Source: Muscardinus avellanarius (taxonomy: Eukaryota; Chordata; Mammalia; Rodentia; Gliridae). From it: a stretch of DNA of 64,000 nucleotides. The stretch is taken from NCBI GenBank assembly GCA_963383645.1, contig OY726564.1, positions 111,577,040-111,641,039 on the forward strand, read 5' to 3'. Under the pieces are notes generated by a model. That model ran no database searches, was not told the origin of the DNA, and saw only the letters and a program-made list of their open reading frames with translations. This document shows, piece after piece, positions 11,070 to 20,960 of this stretch. How positions within the stretch are numbered: position 1 is the first letter of the stretch; each line of letters begins with the position of its first letter. A program made the translations under genes and the position numbers.

Positions 11070-11937
11070 ATTTTGAAGAGCTACTTCACTCTGCATTCCC
11101 TGGATATCATGATGCTGTGATTGCAACTTTCCCCACATTGTAAGAAAGCAATGCAACAACCACAGAGTAAAGGTTCCAGGGGAGAGGAAGCAACTTCTAG
11201 GATGCCTTTTCTCATTTTAAGGAACACTGTGATCCTTCACCCACTGTGACTGTGAATCACAGCAGACACGTGACGACGGCTCAGAAGTCGGCCTCGCCTT
11301 CTGTATCGGGAATGTTGCTATTTTTCTTAGCAACCGGCATTAGAAGTTCAAGTACCTTCAAGATGGAATTTCCTGCAAACCCTAGATTCGAGGTTCCAGG
11401 AGGTCCTCGAGGCCAGGTGAGCCCTGCTCAGGAAGAGCCGGCTTCACAGGGCCACCATGCTGGCGAGCTGAGCCACGCATTCCTCCTCACCAAGAGATCA
11501 GGGAGCCAATGTGGCTGAACGATGAAGCACATTAATTTGATTCCCTTTTCTCTAATGAACACCATAGAACTAATCTAGTATGAAATTAGATAAACTTGGA
11601 AAAAATGTGAAGCAATGATAATAAATATTTGTAAGCTCATATTATACATAATGCAAAAACCATTAAAGTGTCATAACCCCATTTTCTGTTTTATGCCATG
11701 AAATACTAATCTTAATTCAGTATCTAATAATGTCTATGAACATGCATTTATCAAAACTGACTTTCAGTATCAGCTTACTTTAAGATTACAGAACTCAAAG
11801 GTATTAATTTAATGTTTACCTTTTAAAGATTACTGAACTTCAATAAGGGAGTTAGAACCGTTCGCCAATATGGCCAACCAAAGGAAGGTTCATCTTAGTA
11901 TAAATGTCTAAACTTGCTCTTTGTTATTTGTTTGCTT
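11070..11937. other. intronic sequence, CpG-retaining at 11255-11470
   Basis: No repeat was recognised. An open frame of 90 codons at 11246-11518 lacks splice context and family similarity. A small inverted repeat, gttgcta and tagcaac (11314-11334), lies within the CpG-bearing part. Confidence 0.5.
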
Positions 11938-12136
11938 GTGGTACTGGGGATTGAACCCAGGGGCATTCTACCTCTGAGTTATACCTTAAGCCCTATTTTA
12001 CTATTTACTTTGAAACAGGGTCTCACTAAGTTGCTGAGGGCCTCACTAAGTTGCTGAGGCTGGCCTCGAAGCTCTAATCCTCCCGTCTCAGCCTCCCAAG
12101 TACTGGGATTATAAGCACGTATCACCACACCCACCT
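11938..12136 (-). mobile_element. B1-ID composite SINE, antisense
   Basis: Full-length antisense long-form copy with intact ID tail (gattgaacccagg). Confidence 0.9.
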
Positions 12137-12139
12137 TGT

Positions 12140-12535
12140 TGGTTCTGAATAAGGTTTTGGCTTCTAATTCAGAATTCGTTTTTTAGGTTATATTTAGAAT
12201 GGCATTTTACAAACAAATTTGTAAATAAAATGAAGAGAAGGATTAAGGTATTATCAATCAGCTTTTCTAGCTATTACATATTCAGGACTCAAGAACCTGA
12301 ATATGAATTCACTTTGCTATGAACCCAGAAAATTACTCAGTCCTTCTTTATCAACATGTCATAAGTGGTTCTGAATGTCACGTGCTTCTGCAACCCACAG
12401 GTCCTATGCAACCTCTAAGAGGAGCCTTGAAGGGCAAAAGCCCAGCCAGCCGTGCTTGCATAAAAAGTGATTTCTGTGGTGGTAGGCTGAGAAACAACGC
12501 TGTCACATTTCATACAGGGCACATGTTTTATCTTT
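12140..12535. other. intronic sequence, nothing recognised
   Basis: Unique-looking sequence between two antisense SINEs. Confidence 0.5.
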
Positions 12536-12551
12536 TCAATTTTTTTTTTTT

Positions 12552-12729
12552 GTGGTACTGGGGATGGCACCCAGGGACTTTCTACCTCCCAGCTACATCC
12601 CCGGCTCTATTTTTTATTCTTTATTTTGAAACAGGGTCTCACTGAGTTACAAAGGGCCTCACTAAGTAGCTGAGGCCATCAGTGAACTGTGATCCTCCTG
12701 TTTCAGCCTCCTGAATGCTGGGATTAAAA
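12552..12729 (-). mobile_element. B1-ID SINE, antisense, 5'-truncated
   Basis: Antisense copy that stops within ctgggatta; the Pol III A-box end of the B1 half is missing. Confidence 0.85.
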
Positions 12730-12739
12730 ATTCTTATGC

Positions 12740-13020
12740 TTACACTTAACTTGTAATTTATAGGGTGATTAAGGTGGTTAATCTTTTATGGAAGTATAAT
12801 TTTACCTTAAAACTAGAGTAGTATAAATCAGTATAGATCATAATAAACTTATACATATATTTATACTCTTAATTACTCCAGCAGAGCATAGCTATACTTT
12901 TATCTCCTATTAAAACGACATACTTTTCATCCAGCAATTTTCCTATCATGCTAATTGTCAAACATTTTGATGGGCAATATAAAATGTGTGTGTAAAATTA
13001 CTTATTTCTTTAAAAGAGTC
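12740..13020. other. AT-rich intronic sequence
   Basis: Nothing recognised. Confidence 0.5.
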
Positions 13021-13024
13021 AAGT

Positions 13025-13104
13025 AGGGTTGGGGTATAGCTCAGTGGCATAGCACCTATCTAAAATGAATGATGCCCTGGATTCTATCCCCAAAACGCCA
13101 CCAA
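13025..13104 (+). mobile_element. solitary ID element
   Basis: Stand-alone tRNA-derived ID unit with ggttggggtatagctcagtgg and a decayed B box (ggattctatcccc); no B1 half precedes it. Confidence 0.85.
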
Positions 13105-13228
13105 GAAAGAGTAAAGTAAATAAATATAGTCACCCAAGAAACTAGAAACAATAAAACAAGTATATAAACATTAAATTAATTTTGAAAATGAATCGTTAGA
13201 ATATTCTATTGTCTAAAAATACAATCAG

Positions 13229-13296
13229 GCTGGGTTGTAGCTCTGTGGTAGAATGCTTGCCTGGCATACACACAGCCCTGGGTTTGGTCCCCTGCA

Positions 13297-13300
<4 letters not shown>
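13229..13300 (+). mobile_element. solitary ID element with classical CTTGCC core
   Basis: Closest copy in the window to the general rodent ID consensus: tagctctgtggtagaatgct, then tgcctggcata and gggtttggtcccc. It is followed directly by (CA)n. Confidence 0.9.

Positions 13301-13340
<40 letters not shown>
13301..13340. repeat. (CA)n microsatellite
   Basis: About 20 CA units seeded at the 3' end of the ID element. Confidence 0.96.
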
Positions 13341-13344
<4 letters not shown>

Positions 13345-13374
13345 CAAAACAAAATAAAAATATAATTATATCAC

Positions 13375-13813
13375 CTTAAACTTAAGCTCATCATTTTCCC
13401 ATCACCTGGCAGGAGCCTCAAATATCATATGCACAGGGGTATCTTATGAGAAATTAGTTCCTGCAAAAATCTCAGTCACAATCCCTATCGAAGTATAATT
13501 GCATGAATGTTAAAACACCTAATTCTAAATTCATTTATTTAAAAGCCTGCTATATTGGTAACACATTATTGTACAGATACGAACAAGTTATAAACTTAAT
13601 TATACAAATGTAACCACCTCCCTTTCCTTCATAGGATTCCCAGATGCCCTCATTGGCACCAATAATAAATGTGCACGTAAAAGAGTCTTAAATACCCGGA
13701 CAGAACTTTCGTTCAGTGAAGATGGCTTAATAACTGCACAAAGAAAATAAAGACGGAAACCGCCTTCAGCGAACGCTGTCCCTGGGGCCAGGGAGGGCAG
13801 GGGAGCGGCCTAC
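13375..13813 (-). other. RABGAP1L: intron downstream of the last exon seen
   Basis: Intronic sequence just 3' of the 48-residue exon in gene orientation. No further exon was recognised. Confidence 0.6.
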
Positions 13814-13957
13814 CTCGCAGAGCAGCAGGTCGATGATGTGGAAGACCATGCAGAGCGGGAACTTGGCGGTGAAGAGCGTCAGGAACCACTGGGACGCGTA
13901 CATGTGGGCCTCCAGGCTCAGCTCGCAGAAGTGGCTGTGCAGGTCCGGCAGCTGCTC
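13814..13957 (-). CDS. RABGAP1L: RABGAP1L coding exon (TBC domain)
   Basis: This 144-bp exon encodes 48 residues beginning EQLPDLHSHFCEL, running through LEAHMYASQWFLTLFTAKF and ending IIDLLLCE, in phase 0. The acceptor is tctcacttgcag and the donor GAG followed by gtaggc. The AHMYASQWFLTLF stretch is the strongly conserved motif of the C-terminal TBC lobe. It continues the exon at 15752-15877 across a 1,794-bp intron. The segment reads CELSLE where I recall SDLNLE in human RABGAP1L, an ordinary species difference. The next expected exon, beginning GLNIIFHV in human, was not found in the remaining 13.8 kb of window downstream. Confidence 0.95.
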
Positions 13958-14576
13958 CTGCAAGTGAGAGTGAGAACTGCTGGAGAGGGACGCCCAGGGA
14001 GCGCCGCCACCGCTGCCGCGCACAATCAGATCCCACGGCCGCTTTCCGGTATTTCTGCCTTTGGTTGCATTTCTTGTTGACTACGCCGGTGTGATAACAT
14101 GAGAGCAGAATGGAGCGCCTAACAGACACTGAGACAAGTAGGGACTTGCTCTAAGCGCACAGGAAGGCAGCCCTCGCCCTCTTGGCTGTTCTTGGGAAAC
14201 GCTGGTCTGACAGACCGCCTGTCGTCTAATGAACATCTCGACTTCAGGGTTAAGGCAGAGTGGGGTGCCCCTCTGGGGGTTCATCTTTCACCTCACTAGA
14301 AACGTGTCTTCTCTTTGGACAACATCTGGAATAGGCCTCATCTGGGGGCCGTGATATCATTTCAGTACATTCTGGGCACTTGGAAAACTCCCGAGCATAA
14401 CTAAATGTTGAAAGCCTGTCTTCAGCATACCGACAATGGCAAAGCCAAAGCCGTGCAGGTGGACCGTGAAATACTGAGCGCCTCAGAAAAACGTCCTTAT
14501 CCTAGCTCCACCCTCCTCCCGAGTCCAACCAGCAGGTGCGCCGCAAAAACATGAAAGCCGTGGTGCCAAGGACTGG

Positions 14577-14690
14577 CAAGGATGTTTCTTCCCCTCCCTC
14601 CCTCCTCCCCTCCTCCTCCTTGCTTTCTTCTTTTCTCCCTCTTCTCCCTCGTTCCTTCTCCCCCCTTTCTTTTCTTCCTTCTTTCTTTGT
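14577..14690. repeat. CT-rich low-complexity tract
   Basis: Polypyrimidine stretch (ccctcc, ttcctt, tctccc runs) adjoining the tail of a partial SINE. Confidence 0.9.
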
Positions 14691-14783
14691 ACTGGGAATT
14701 GATCCCTGGGGCATTCTACCTCTAAGCTATACTCCAGCTCTTTTTTAAAATTTCTTATTTCTTATTTTGAAACAGGATCTGAC
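14688..14783 (-). mobile_element. ID half of a SINE, antisense, truncated
   Basis: ID tail and linker only (tactgggaattgatccctgg to tttgaaacaggatctgac); most of the B1 half is absent. Confidence 0.8.
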
Positions 14784-15035
14784 TTTTCCCTTTTCATTCA
14801 CAAAGTTCCTATTTTCCCCTCAGGTCCGTTTTGCTGCGGGCTTGGAAGTCAAATAAGTGTATGTAGTGAATGGAGGATGAGTCCGTGGTCCTGGGAAGAA
14901 ACTCAACCCTATCTTTCTATTGTCACAATTGGCCACATATCATCACAAAGACAGAGGCGAGGATATGCAAAAGACCACATATATGTGTTTTTATAAACAG
15001 GCCACAAAAACAAAATAAACCTTTCTTGTTGTTTG

Positions 15036-15236
15036 TATGGTACTGGGAATTTAACTCGAGGACATTCTACTTCTGAGCTAGAACCCCAGCCCTTATATCT
15101 CCCTATATTTTTTGAAATAAGGTCTCTCTGTTTCTGAGAGTCTTGCTACACGTCCGAGGCTGGCTGTGAACCTACGATCCTCTTGTCTCAGCTTTCCCAC
15201 TACTGGGACTGCAGGTGTGCACCACCACGCCTGGCT
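15036..15236 (-). mobile_element. B1-ID composite SINE, antisense
   Basis: Full-length but diverged antisense copy ending caccaccacgcctggct. Confidence 0.88.
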
Positions 15237-15538
15237 AAAAGAAAACACAAACATCTTTTTTACACAAGACGCTCTCTTTGAAAAACACCCGCTGGCCCAT
15301 CAGCTGCTCTCAGGAGGGGCAGTGTTCACACGGCCATCGAGCTCACGGGCGAAATGTGCCGACAGAAAAGTAAGGTTGAGTTTTCTCCCAGTACCACAAA
15401 CTCATTTTCCATTTACTACTTACACTCATTTGACTTCCAAAGCCCTTGGGAAAATTGACCTCGGGGGAAAAATAGGAACTGTGATGAACAAAAAGGGGAC
15501 AGTGAGCAACTGTCGACATTTACTCAGGAGAATGAACT

Positions 15539-15718
15539 CCAGGCTGGGCAGTGGTGCGCCCCAGTAATCCTAGTACTCGGAAGGCTGACACAGGGGGATC
15601 ACAGGTTCGAGATCAGCCTTGGTAACTTAGTGAGACCCTGTTTCCAAATTAAAAAGAAAATAGGGCTGGGGATGTAAGCTCGGAGGCAGAATGCCCTGGA
15701 TTCGATATCCAGTAACAC
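15539..15718 (+). mobile_element. B1-ID SINE beside a RABGAP1L splice donor
   Basis: Sense copy with tail (aagtaaataaatactt) running to about 15740, against the splice donor of the exon at 15752-15877. Relative to the gene the element is antisense and occupies intron positions from about +33 onward. Confidence 0.9.
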
Positions 15719-15751
15719 AGATAAGTAAATAAATACTTAAATATTATTTAC

Positions 15752-15877
15752 CTGCATTAGCCTCTCCAACTGATAGAATTTGCAATGAAGATCTTCAAAG
15801 TTGTTTTTGTAGAGGTCTCTCAAACCATAGTTGTACATGATTTTCACCAAAACACAGAATGCCTGTTCTTCTGGCAT
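15752..15877 (-). CDS. RABGAP1L: RABGAP1L coding exon (TBC domain)
   Basis: This 126-bp exon encodes 42 residues beginning MPEEQAFCVLVKIMYNYGL and ending YQLERLMQ, phase 0 at both ends. The acceptor reads tctttctacag before ATGCCA; the donor is CAG followed by gtaaat. It forms central helices of the TBC (Rab-GAP) fold and joins the LLLH end of the exon at 33071-33145 without a gap. The residues AFCVLVKIM and DLYKNN match RABGAP1L rather than RABGAP1, which I recall as AFSVLVKIMF and ELFKQN. The exon is open throughout, so the gene looks functional. A SINE lies only 33 bp beyond the donor and its A-rich tail comes closer still. The ATG at the exon start is internal, not a translation start. 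Confidence 0.95.
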
Positions 15878-15884
15878 CTGTAGA

Positions 15885-16670
15885 AAGACATAAGCACAGA
15901 GCATGAAGGAGTGCCTTTGGCTGGAATGCCAAAAAATACTCCCTGTTATCACCCTCTGCATAAATGGCCGGAGTCCTTCAGAGAATGAAGTCCTTTGGGG
16001 CCAGCTCCTGAGGACACGTGCCGACGGAAACGTTGTGCTCAAGATAAATTCCACCTTCTGCTGAGGCTCACGGGAAATTCTGTGTTCAAAGCTGCTAGCC
16101 CCTTTGCTTGAAATAAATTGTCTTCTTCCATTAATTGTAACCGTGCTAGCATCCATTCATTAGACAATCTTTAACATCTATGTAATACAGTCACGACTTA
16201 AAAATCCAAACTATATCCTGACACAGCTACTCCCCACCTCTTTTGCAAAACTTTGTATCCACTCTATTCTAGAGAATAATAATTTCCCTAGTACTCTGCC
16301 AGTGTGTCTTCAGGCAAATTAGATAATTACATTTCTTATTTTACTTTGCCCCTTTTCTACACAAAAATTGACATTCTACACAAGTTTTATATATCTTGCT
16401 TTTTCCCCTTAACAATTCAAGTTGAAAATATTTCCCTCTCAATAAATAGAGTCGTCTCTTTATTTACAAAAAGCTACAAATCATTCCATTATGTGGCACT
16501 CAGAGTTAATCTAATTAGTTTCCTATTAACAAATACACTGGATGCTCCTATTTTTTTTATCACAATAGCTGCAATAAACAACCTGCCCACTGCATGATAT
16601 TTACACATGCAGGGACGGGGGGTGGGGATCTTCCCACAAGAGGGATGGGTTGATGAAATGATGACTGCAT
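15885..16670. other. intronic sequence, nothing recognised
   Basis: AT-rich intron upstream (in gene sense) of the MPEEQ exon. The + strand part at 16380-16600 (for example ttatttacaaaaagctacaaatcattcc) faintly resembles antisense L1 3' sequence, but not enough to call. Confidence 0.5.
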
Positions 16671-16679
16671 TTTTAATTT

Positions 16680-16685
16680 GTTGTT

Positions 16686-16722
<37 letters not shown>
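16680..16722. repeat. (GTT)n microsatellite
   Basis: About 14 GTT units at the 3' end of the following antisense SINE. Confidence 0.95.
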
Positions 16723-16725
16723 GTG

Positions 16726-16918
16726 TGGTTCTGGGTATTGAACCCAGGGGCATTCAACCTCTGAGGTATACCTAGACCTATTTTATTTTTTATTTTGAAA
16801 CAAGGTATCACTAGGTTGCTGAGGGCCTTCCTAAATTGCTGAGGCTGGCTTCAAACCTGCAACCCTCCTGTCTCAGCCTCCTAAATACTGGGATTATAAG
16901 CATAGGCCACTACACCAG
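16726..16918 (-). mobile_element. B1-ID composite SINE, antisense
   Basis: Full-length antisense copy with intact ID tail (gtattgaacccagg) and decayed CpGs. Confidence 0.88.
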
Positions 16919-16988
16919 ATGCATTTTAAATTTTGATACATAGTATAATAGTATCTTCCCAGCGTCTTTCTGATATTACTTTCTTTTT

Positions 16989-17188
16989 GTGGCACTGGGT
17001 AGTGAACCTAGGGGTATTCTACCTTTGAACAACACCTCCAGCTCCGTTTTTATTCTTTATTTTGAAGCAGAGTCTCACTAAATTGTAGAGGGCCTCACTA
17101 AGTAGCTGAGGCTGGCTGTGAACCTGCAATCCTCTTGTCTCAGCCTCCCAATTACAGGGATTACAAGCATGAATCACCACACTCGGCT
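16989..17188 (-). mobile_element. B1-ID composite SINE, antisense
   Basis: Full-length antisense copy only 70 bp from the previous one; ends tcaccacactcggctt. Confidence 0.87.
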
Positions 17189-17199
17189 TGATATTCCTT

Positions 17200-17635
17200 T
17201 ATAAAATAAAATAAAATACACTTTTAGGAAAAGATGTTATGAGTTTCTACCATTAAGATTTAAATAACCGATAAAATATATTAACTTTCTCTTGTTTTTA
17301 TCTGACCAGAGAATAAAGTTTGACGTCAAAGAAACAGATCTCTGAATCGCAGCACCAACAAGATGAAAGAGTACGGCAGGTGACATATTCAATATTTCAG
17401 AAATTCCACCAAGAAGACAGAAAAAGAAAATGCAGTTGAACTCATTCAGCGTCCCGGGATTAGCTATTTTATAAACATCTACTTCAAATGTCACCCTGGA
17501 AAATCTGCATTTGACTGGTTATGATACTTTATATCTTTCTTATGTTAACGTCATACCTAAATAACTGGACCAAGTAGGGTTTCGTTTATATGCTTATACA
17601 TATAATTGCTTATTTAAATTCCTATACAAATCAGC
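17200..17635. other. intronic sequence, nothing recognised
   Basis: No repeat or exon was recognised. Confidence 0.5.
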
Positions 17636-17638
17636 CAT

Positions 17639-17817
17639 AGCTGGGCATGGAGTGTGCGCGCCTGTAATCCCAGTACCGGGGAGGCTGAGAAAGGAGGATT
17701 GTAGACTTAAGTCCAGCCTCAGTAATTTAGCAAGATCCAGTTTCAAACTAAGAAATAAGAAAGTGCTGGACGTAGCTCAGAGGTAGAACAACCCTGAGTT
17801 CAATCTCAGTACAACAC
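17639..17817 (+). mobile_element. B1-ID composite SINE, old
   Basis: Sense copy from ctgggcatggagtgtgc to the ID tail caatctcagtacaacac. Confidence 0.85.
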
Positions 17818-17914
17818 ACATAAAAAACATTTGAATTTGAACCATAAAAAATGTAAAAGCCTTTCAATATTAACTGACAATCCTAGCCTATAATTTTTAT
17901 TGAAGAAAATGCTT

Positions 17915-18360
17915 TACTTGGGGAAGCGCGGTAGCCCGGTGAGTTAGCATTCCTTATGTCTAACTTGAGCGATACAGCCACGCCTTTAACTTCAGGCCAC
18001 ATGAAAGCGGTCCGTTAAACCTATAAAGCGGCTGCGGGCTGATCCCAGCTAGCGTGGAACCAACACCGGGTATCTTTGACAACTATAGCAGATACAGCGA
18101 GTTGTTATAGAAACTGAGATATTATCTTAACATAAAAAGTCTAGCATTAACCCCTGTGAAGACAAAAAGAAGAGCGCTAGCAAAATAGGCGAGGAATTCA
18201 GGGGAAATCTGTGTAATCCTTGGCAAAGTAGCAAGGCATCTGCCCCTTGCTCATTGAGAGATGAAGGGAACCTAGCTGGCATGATTATGTCAGCCTGCTG
18301 GGGCGTTTCCCCACCTTAATTACTGTATTCATTATCAGTGCCAGCGTTCAGGGTAAGCAT
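17915..18360. other. unassigned CpG-retaining block
   Basis: About 450 bp without a recognised repeat, carrying about 16 CpGs (for example aagcgcggtagcccggtg and gaaagcggtccgttaaacc). I compared it by eye with tRNA, 7SK, RNase P, RMRP, vault RNA, U3 and mitochondrial rRNA and found no match. It has no long open frame. It lies about 2 kb upstream, in gene sense, of a RABGAP1L exon, so a regulatory element is possible but unproven. Confidence 0.35.
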
Positions 18361-18495
18361 ACAAAATTTAGCAAAAATGTCAACAACCTTAAAAATGAAA
18401 ATAGTATCTAAAAATGTGCAAAATATGGTTAAACAGCAAATCCCACTGACATTTACACCGCAAAAGAGAAAATTCACCTACTGAGCCAGATTAGT

Positions 18496-18528
<33 letters not shown>

Positions 18529-18700
18529 GTGGTACTGGGGTTCCTGGAAGCCCTTCTTCCTCCGGGCTACACTCCCAGACCTATTTTATATTTTTGAAAC
18601 AGGGTTTCTTACACCAGCACGGCTGGCTTCGAACCTGCGCGATCCTCCTGTCTCCGCCTCCCAAGCGCGGGGATTACAAGCGTGCGCCACCACGCCCGGC
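18496..18700 (-). mobile_element. B1-ID SINE, short palindrome subfamily, antisense
   Basis: Antisense copy with a poly-T (A-tail) of about 30 bases at 18498-18527, the altered tail ggggttcctggaagccc, and the short internal palindrome. CpGs are intact. TSD is weak (tagtggtttt and tagcgttttg). Confidence 0.93.
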
Positions 18701-18719
18701 TAGCGTTTTGTTTTGAAAG

Positions 18720-19165
18720 TTCTGGTGGTGCGTGCTTAGAGATGTTACATGCACCTCGATGCCGTGGCAATCTAGGCTTCGGCCTAGATTTGTGATATCG
18801 TGCGACATGAGATATATGACATGAAAACATATTTGGGAAATGTTCACCCATGTCCCGGGGGTTCCAAATGGCTTCAACGATGACAGAACAATTTACTGAC
18901 AATCATAAGTTATTGGTTTTACCCGTGCAAATAAACAGAATACTGTGCTAATAAACCCAGTAACAATGGGGTGATGGGAGCCCCGCTGTAGCATTAGCCA
19001 TGTCTGTAACTCAGGGAACACTTGGAAATAAGTGGACTGGAGCTGGGGACGCATGGCCAGCAATGCAACTCTGTACTGTCTCCACCACACACATCAAACA
19101 GACGGCGTGAGTGGTCTCGAGAGCACAAGGTACCAGGAAAGAGGACCCAGGAAACTATTATGTTG
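18720..19165. other. intronic sequence, nothing recognised
   Basis: No feature was supported. Confidence 0.5.
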
Positions 19166-19177
19166 AATATATATAAA

Positions 19178-19217
19178 CGTGTGTGTGCGTGTGTGTGTCT
19201 TTTTGTGTGTGTGTGTG
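19178..19217. repeat. interrupted (GT)n microsatellite
   Basis: GT runs broken by gc and ctttt, ending at the 3' end of the next antisense SINE. Confidence 0.9.
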
Positions 19218-19414
19218 GTACTAGAGATGGAACCCAGGGGCATTCTATCTCCAAGCTATACCCTCAGCCCTATTTTTTATTCTTTATTTTGAAACAGGCT
19301 CTCATTGAGTTGCAAAGGGCCTCACTAAGTAGCTGAGGCTGTCCGCGAACCACGATCCTCCTGTCTCAGCCTCCTGAATGCTGGGATTATAAGCATGTGC
19401 CACCACGTCCGGCT
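19216..19414 (-). mobile_element. B1-ID composite SINE, antisense, long form
   Basis: Full-length antisense copy ending caccacgtccggct. Confidence 0.9.
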
Positions 19415-19470
19415 TTATAGCTTTTGTTTTAAATATGCTATTTAATTGTAAGTTTATATCATTTAATTTT

Positions 19471-19660
19471 GTGTGTCTCTGGTATGTACTGAGGACTGAA
19501 CCCAGGGGTTTTCAACTTCTGACTATATCCCCAGCCCTCTTTTATTTTTTATATTAAAACAGGGTCTCACTAAGCTACCACATGTTGGCCTTAAACCTGA
19601 GATCCTCTTATCTCAACCTCCCAAGTACTGGGATTATAGGCATGTGCCACTGTGCCCAGC
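19471..19660 (-). mobile_element. B1-ID composite SINE with perfect 16-bp TSD
   Basis: Antisense copy flanked by perfect direct repeats TATATCATTTAATTTT at 19455-19470 and 19661-19676. The B1 half lacks part of the central segment. Confidence 0.95.
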
Positions 19661-19794
19661 TATATCATTTAATTTTTTTTTTAACAATAACTGTGTTTAA
19701 CAGCAAGCTGATTCACAAAATTCCTGAAGATATAACTACTGGCTGTCATGAATTGGTATGCTCCGACTCTAGCACAGTTCTGATATAGACCATG

Positions 19795-19960
19795 ATGTAA
19801 AGTTAGGACTATATTATTCTAAGCGCAGGAGGAAATCACTAGAGTTTTAAGCATGGATCAGATTTTTATTTTTAGTAAGGTCATTTAGCTGCTGTATGGA
19901 GAACAGTTCACAGAGAAAGAAGGTTACAAATGTGTTAGTCTAGTAAGGATCTATACTTTT
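19795..19960 (+). mobile_element. ancient L2/MER-type fragment
   Basis: Shares motifs with the repeat at 6822-7690: attattctaagcgcaggagg, gagttttaagcatggatcaga and tagctgctgtatggagaac. The family name is uncertain. Confidence 0.5.
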
Positions 19961-19964
19961 CTTT

Positions 19965-20395
19965 TATATGAAAGTATAATATACAAGAACATATATTCGG
20001 CTATTCCCCTCAAAAAGGTTGCCCATGTAGAGTATTTTCCTAATGCTCACAGACATGAGCCCTGGGTCAACCCACAGTACCATAAACACACTAAAAGTTC
20101 TCCACCAATAGGTATGAATATAGAAAAGATGTTCCGGTGAGAAACATGCCTTTGGAGTTTTACCAGTAGATGTACCTCACAGGTGCTTACACAGCGCCTC
20201 TGATAAAGAGCAAGTTTGAACACGTGCTTAAGATAAATTCAGCAAAACTCTAAGTATATCTGCCTTTAAGAAGGAAGGCAATGCCACATGGATCAGGTCG
20301 TGTGTTGACAACCGCCAAGGTCACGGCCAAAGGCCCTGGTGTGAGAGCTCTAGGAGAGGGGCAGCCGGACACATTCGTGCTGCTCCCACATTTCT
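19965..20395. other. intronic sequence, nothing recognised
   Basis: A short stretch near 20050-20090 (gagccctgggtcaacccacagtacc) may be an ID relic; the rest is unassigned. Confidence 0.45.
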
Positions 20396-20410
20396 TCTTT
20401 TTTTTTTTTT

Positions 20411-20709
20411 TGGTACTGGAGATTGAACCTAGGGATGTTCTACCACTGGGCCAAACCCTATTTTTATTAAAAATTAAAATTTTTTAATTTAAAAAATTTT
20501 ACAAATTAAAATTTTACAAATTAAAATTTTTATTAAAAATTAAAAATTTTTATTAGAAATAGGGCCACAGCCCTATTTTTATCTTTTATTTTGAAACAGA
20601 TTCTCACTAAGTGGAGGAGGGTCTTGCTAAGATGCTGAGGCTGGGCACAATCTTCCTGTCTCAGCCTCCCAAATACTGGGATTATAGAATATGCACAACA
20701 GACCTGGCT
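20411..20709 (-). mobile_element. B1-ID SINE with AT-rich expansion in the linker
   Basis: Antisense copy whose A-rich linker has grown to about 115 bp (20459-20575) of repeated aaattaaaatttt units. The sequence agggccacagccct follows, which suggests the linker edge was duplicated. The B1 half resumes at 20580. Confidence 0.85.
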
Positions 20710-20960
20710 TGGATTTCTTGTAAAATTATTGGCAGTGCGAAATATAAAATGATTTCTTATAATATTATTACAGATGAAAAATAAAATTTTATATTATTAT
20801 ATTCTGTACTGACTATCAAGATTTTCCCGAAGTCAACACAAAGAAAATCAGTCAAGAGCTGAGACTCAGTACCTGGCTATACTATCAAACCTCATCCCAC
20901 TGTATGCAGTCTCCCCACAGGTGGTACTATGGCACTTGCCTACTTAAAACACCAAAAACC

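Larger units (their letters stand above)
13958..15751 (-). other. RABGAP1L: RABGAP1L intron, 1.8 kb
   Basis: This intron lies between the 42-residue and 48-residue exons. It holds a partial antisense SINE, a CT-rich stretch, a full antisense SINE and a sense SINE that abuts the upstream exon's donor. The remaining sequence (about 13.96-14.57 kb) has no recognised element. Confidence 0.9.

Noticed and set aside
11246..11518. A 90-codon + strand frame in a CpG-retaining stretch.
   Set aside because: No family match and no exon borders; kept only as a weak regulatory candidate.
13229..13300. Possible tRNA gene with A-box and B-box-like motifs.
   Set aside because: It is a solitary ID SINE: the anticodon arm and acceptor pairing are not intact and it ends in a (CA)n tail. 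The same applies to 13025-13104 and 62274-62342.
17915..18360. Considered as a mitochondrial rRNA insertion (NUMT) or a structured RNA gene.
   Set aside because: The sequence does not follow remembered 12S/16S rRNA, 7SK, RNase P, RMRP, U3 or vault RNA; left unassigned.
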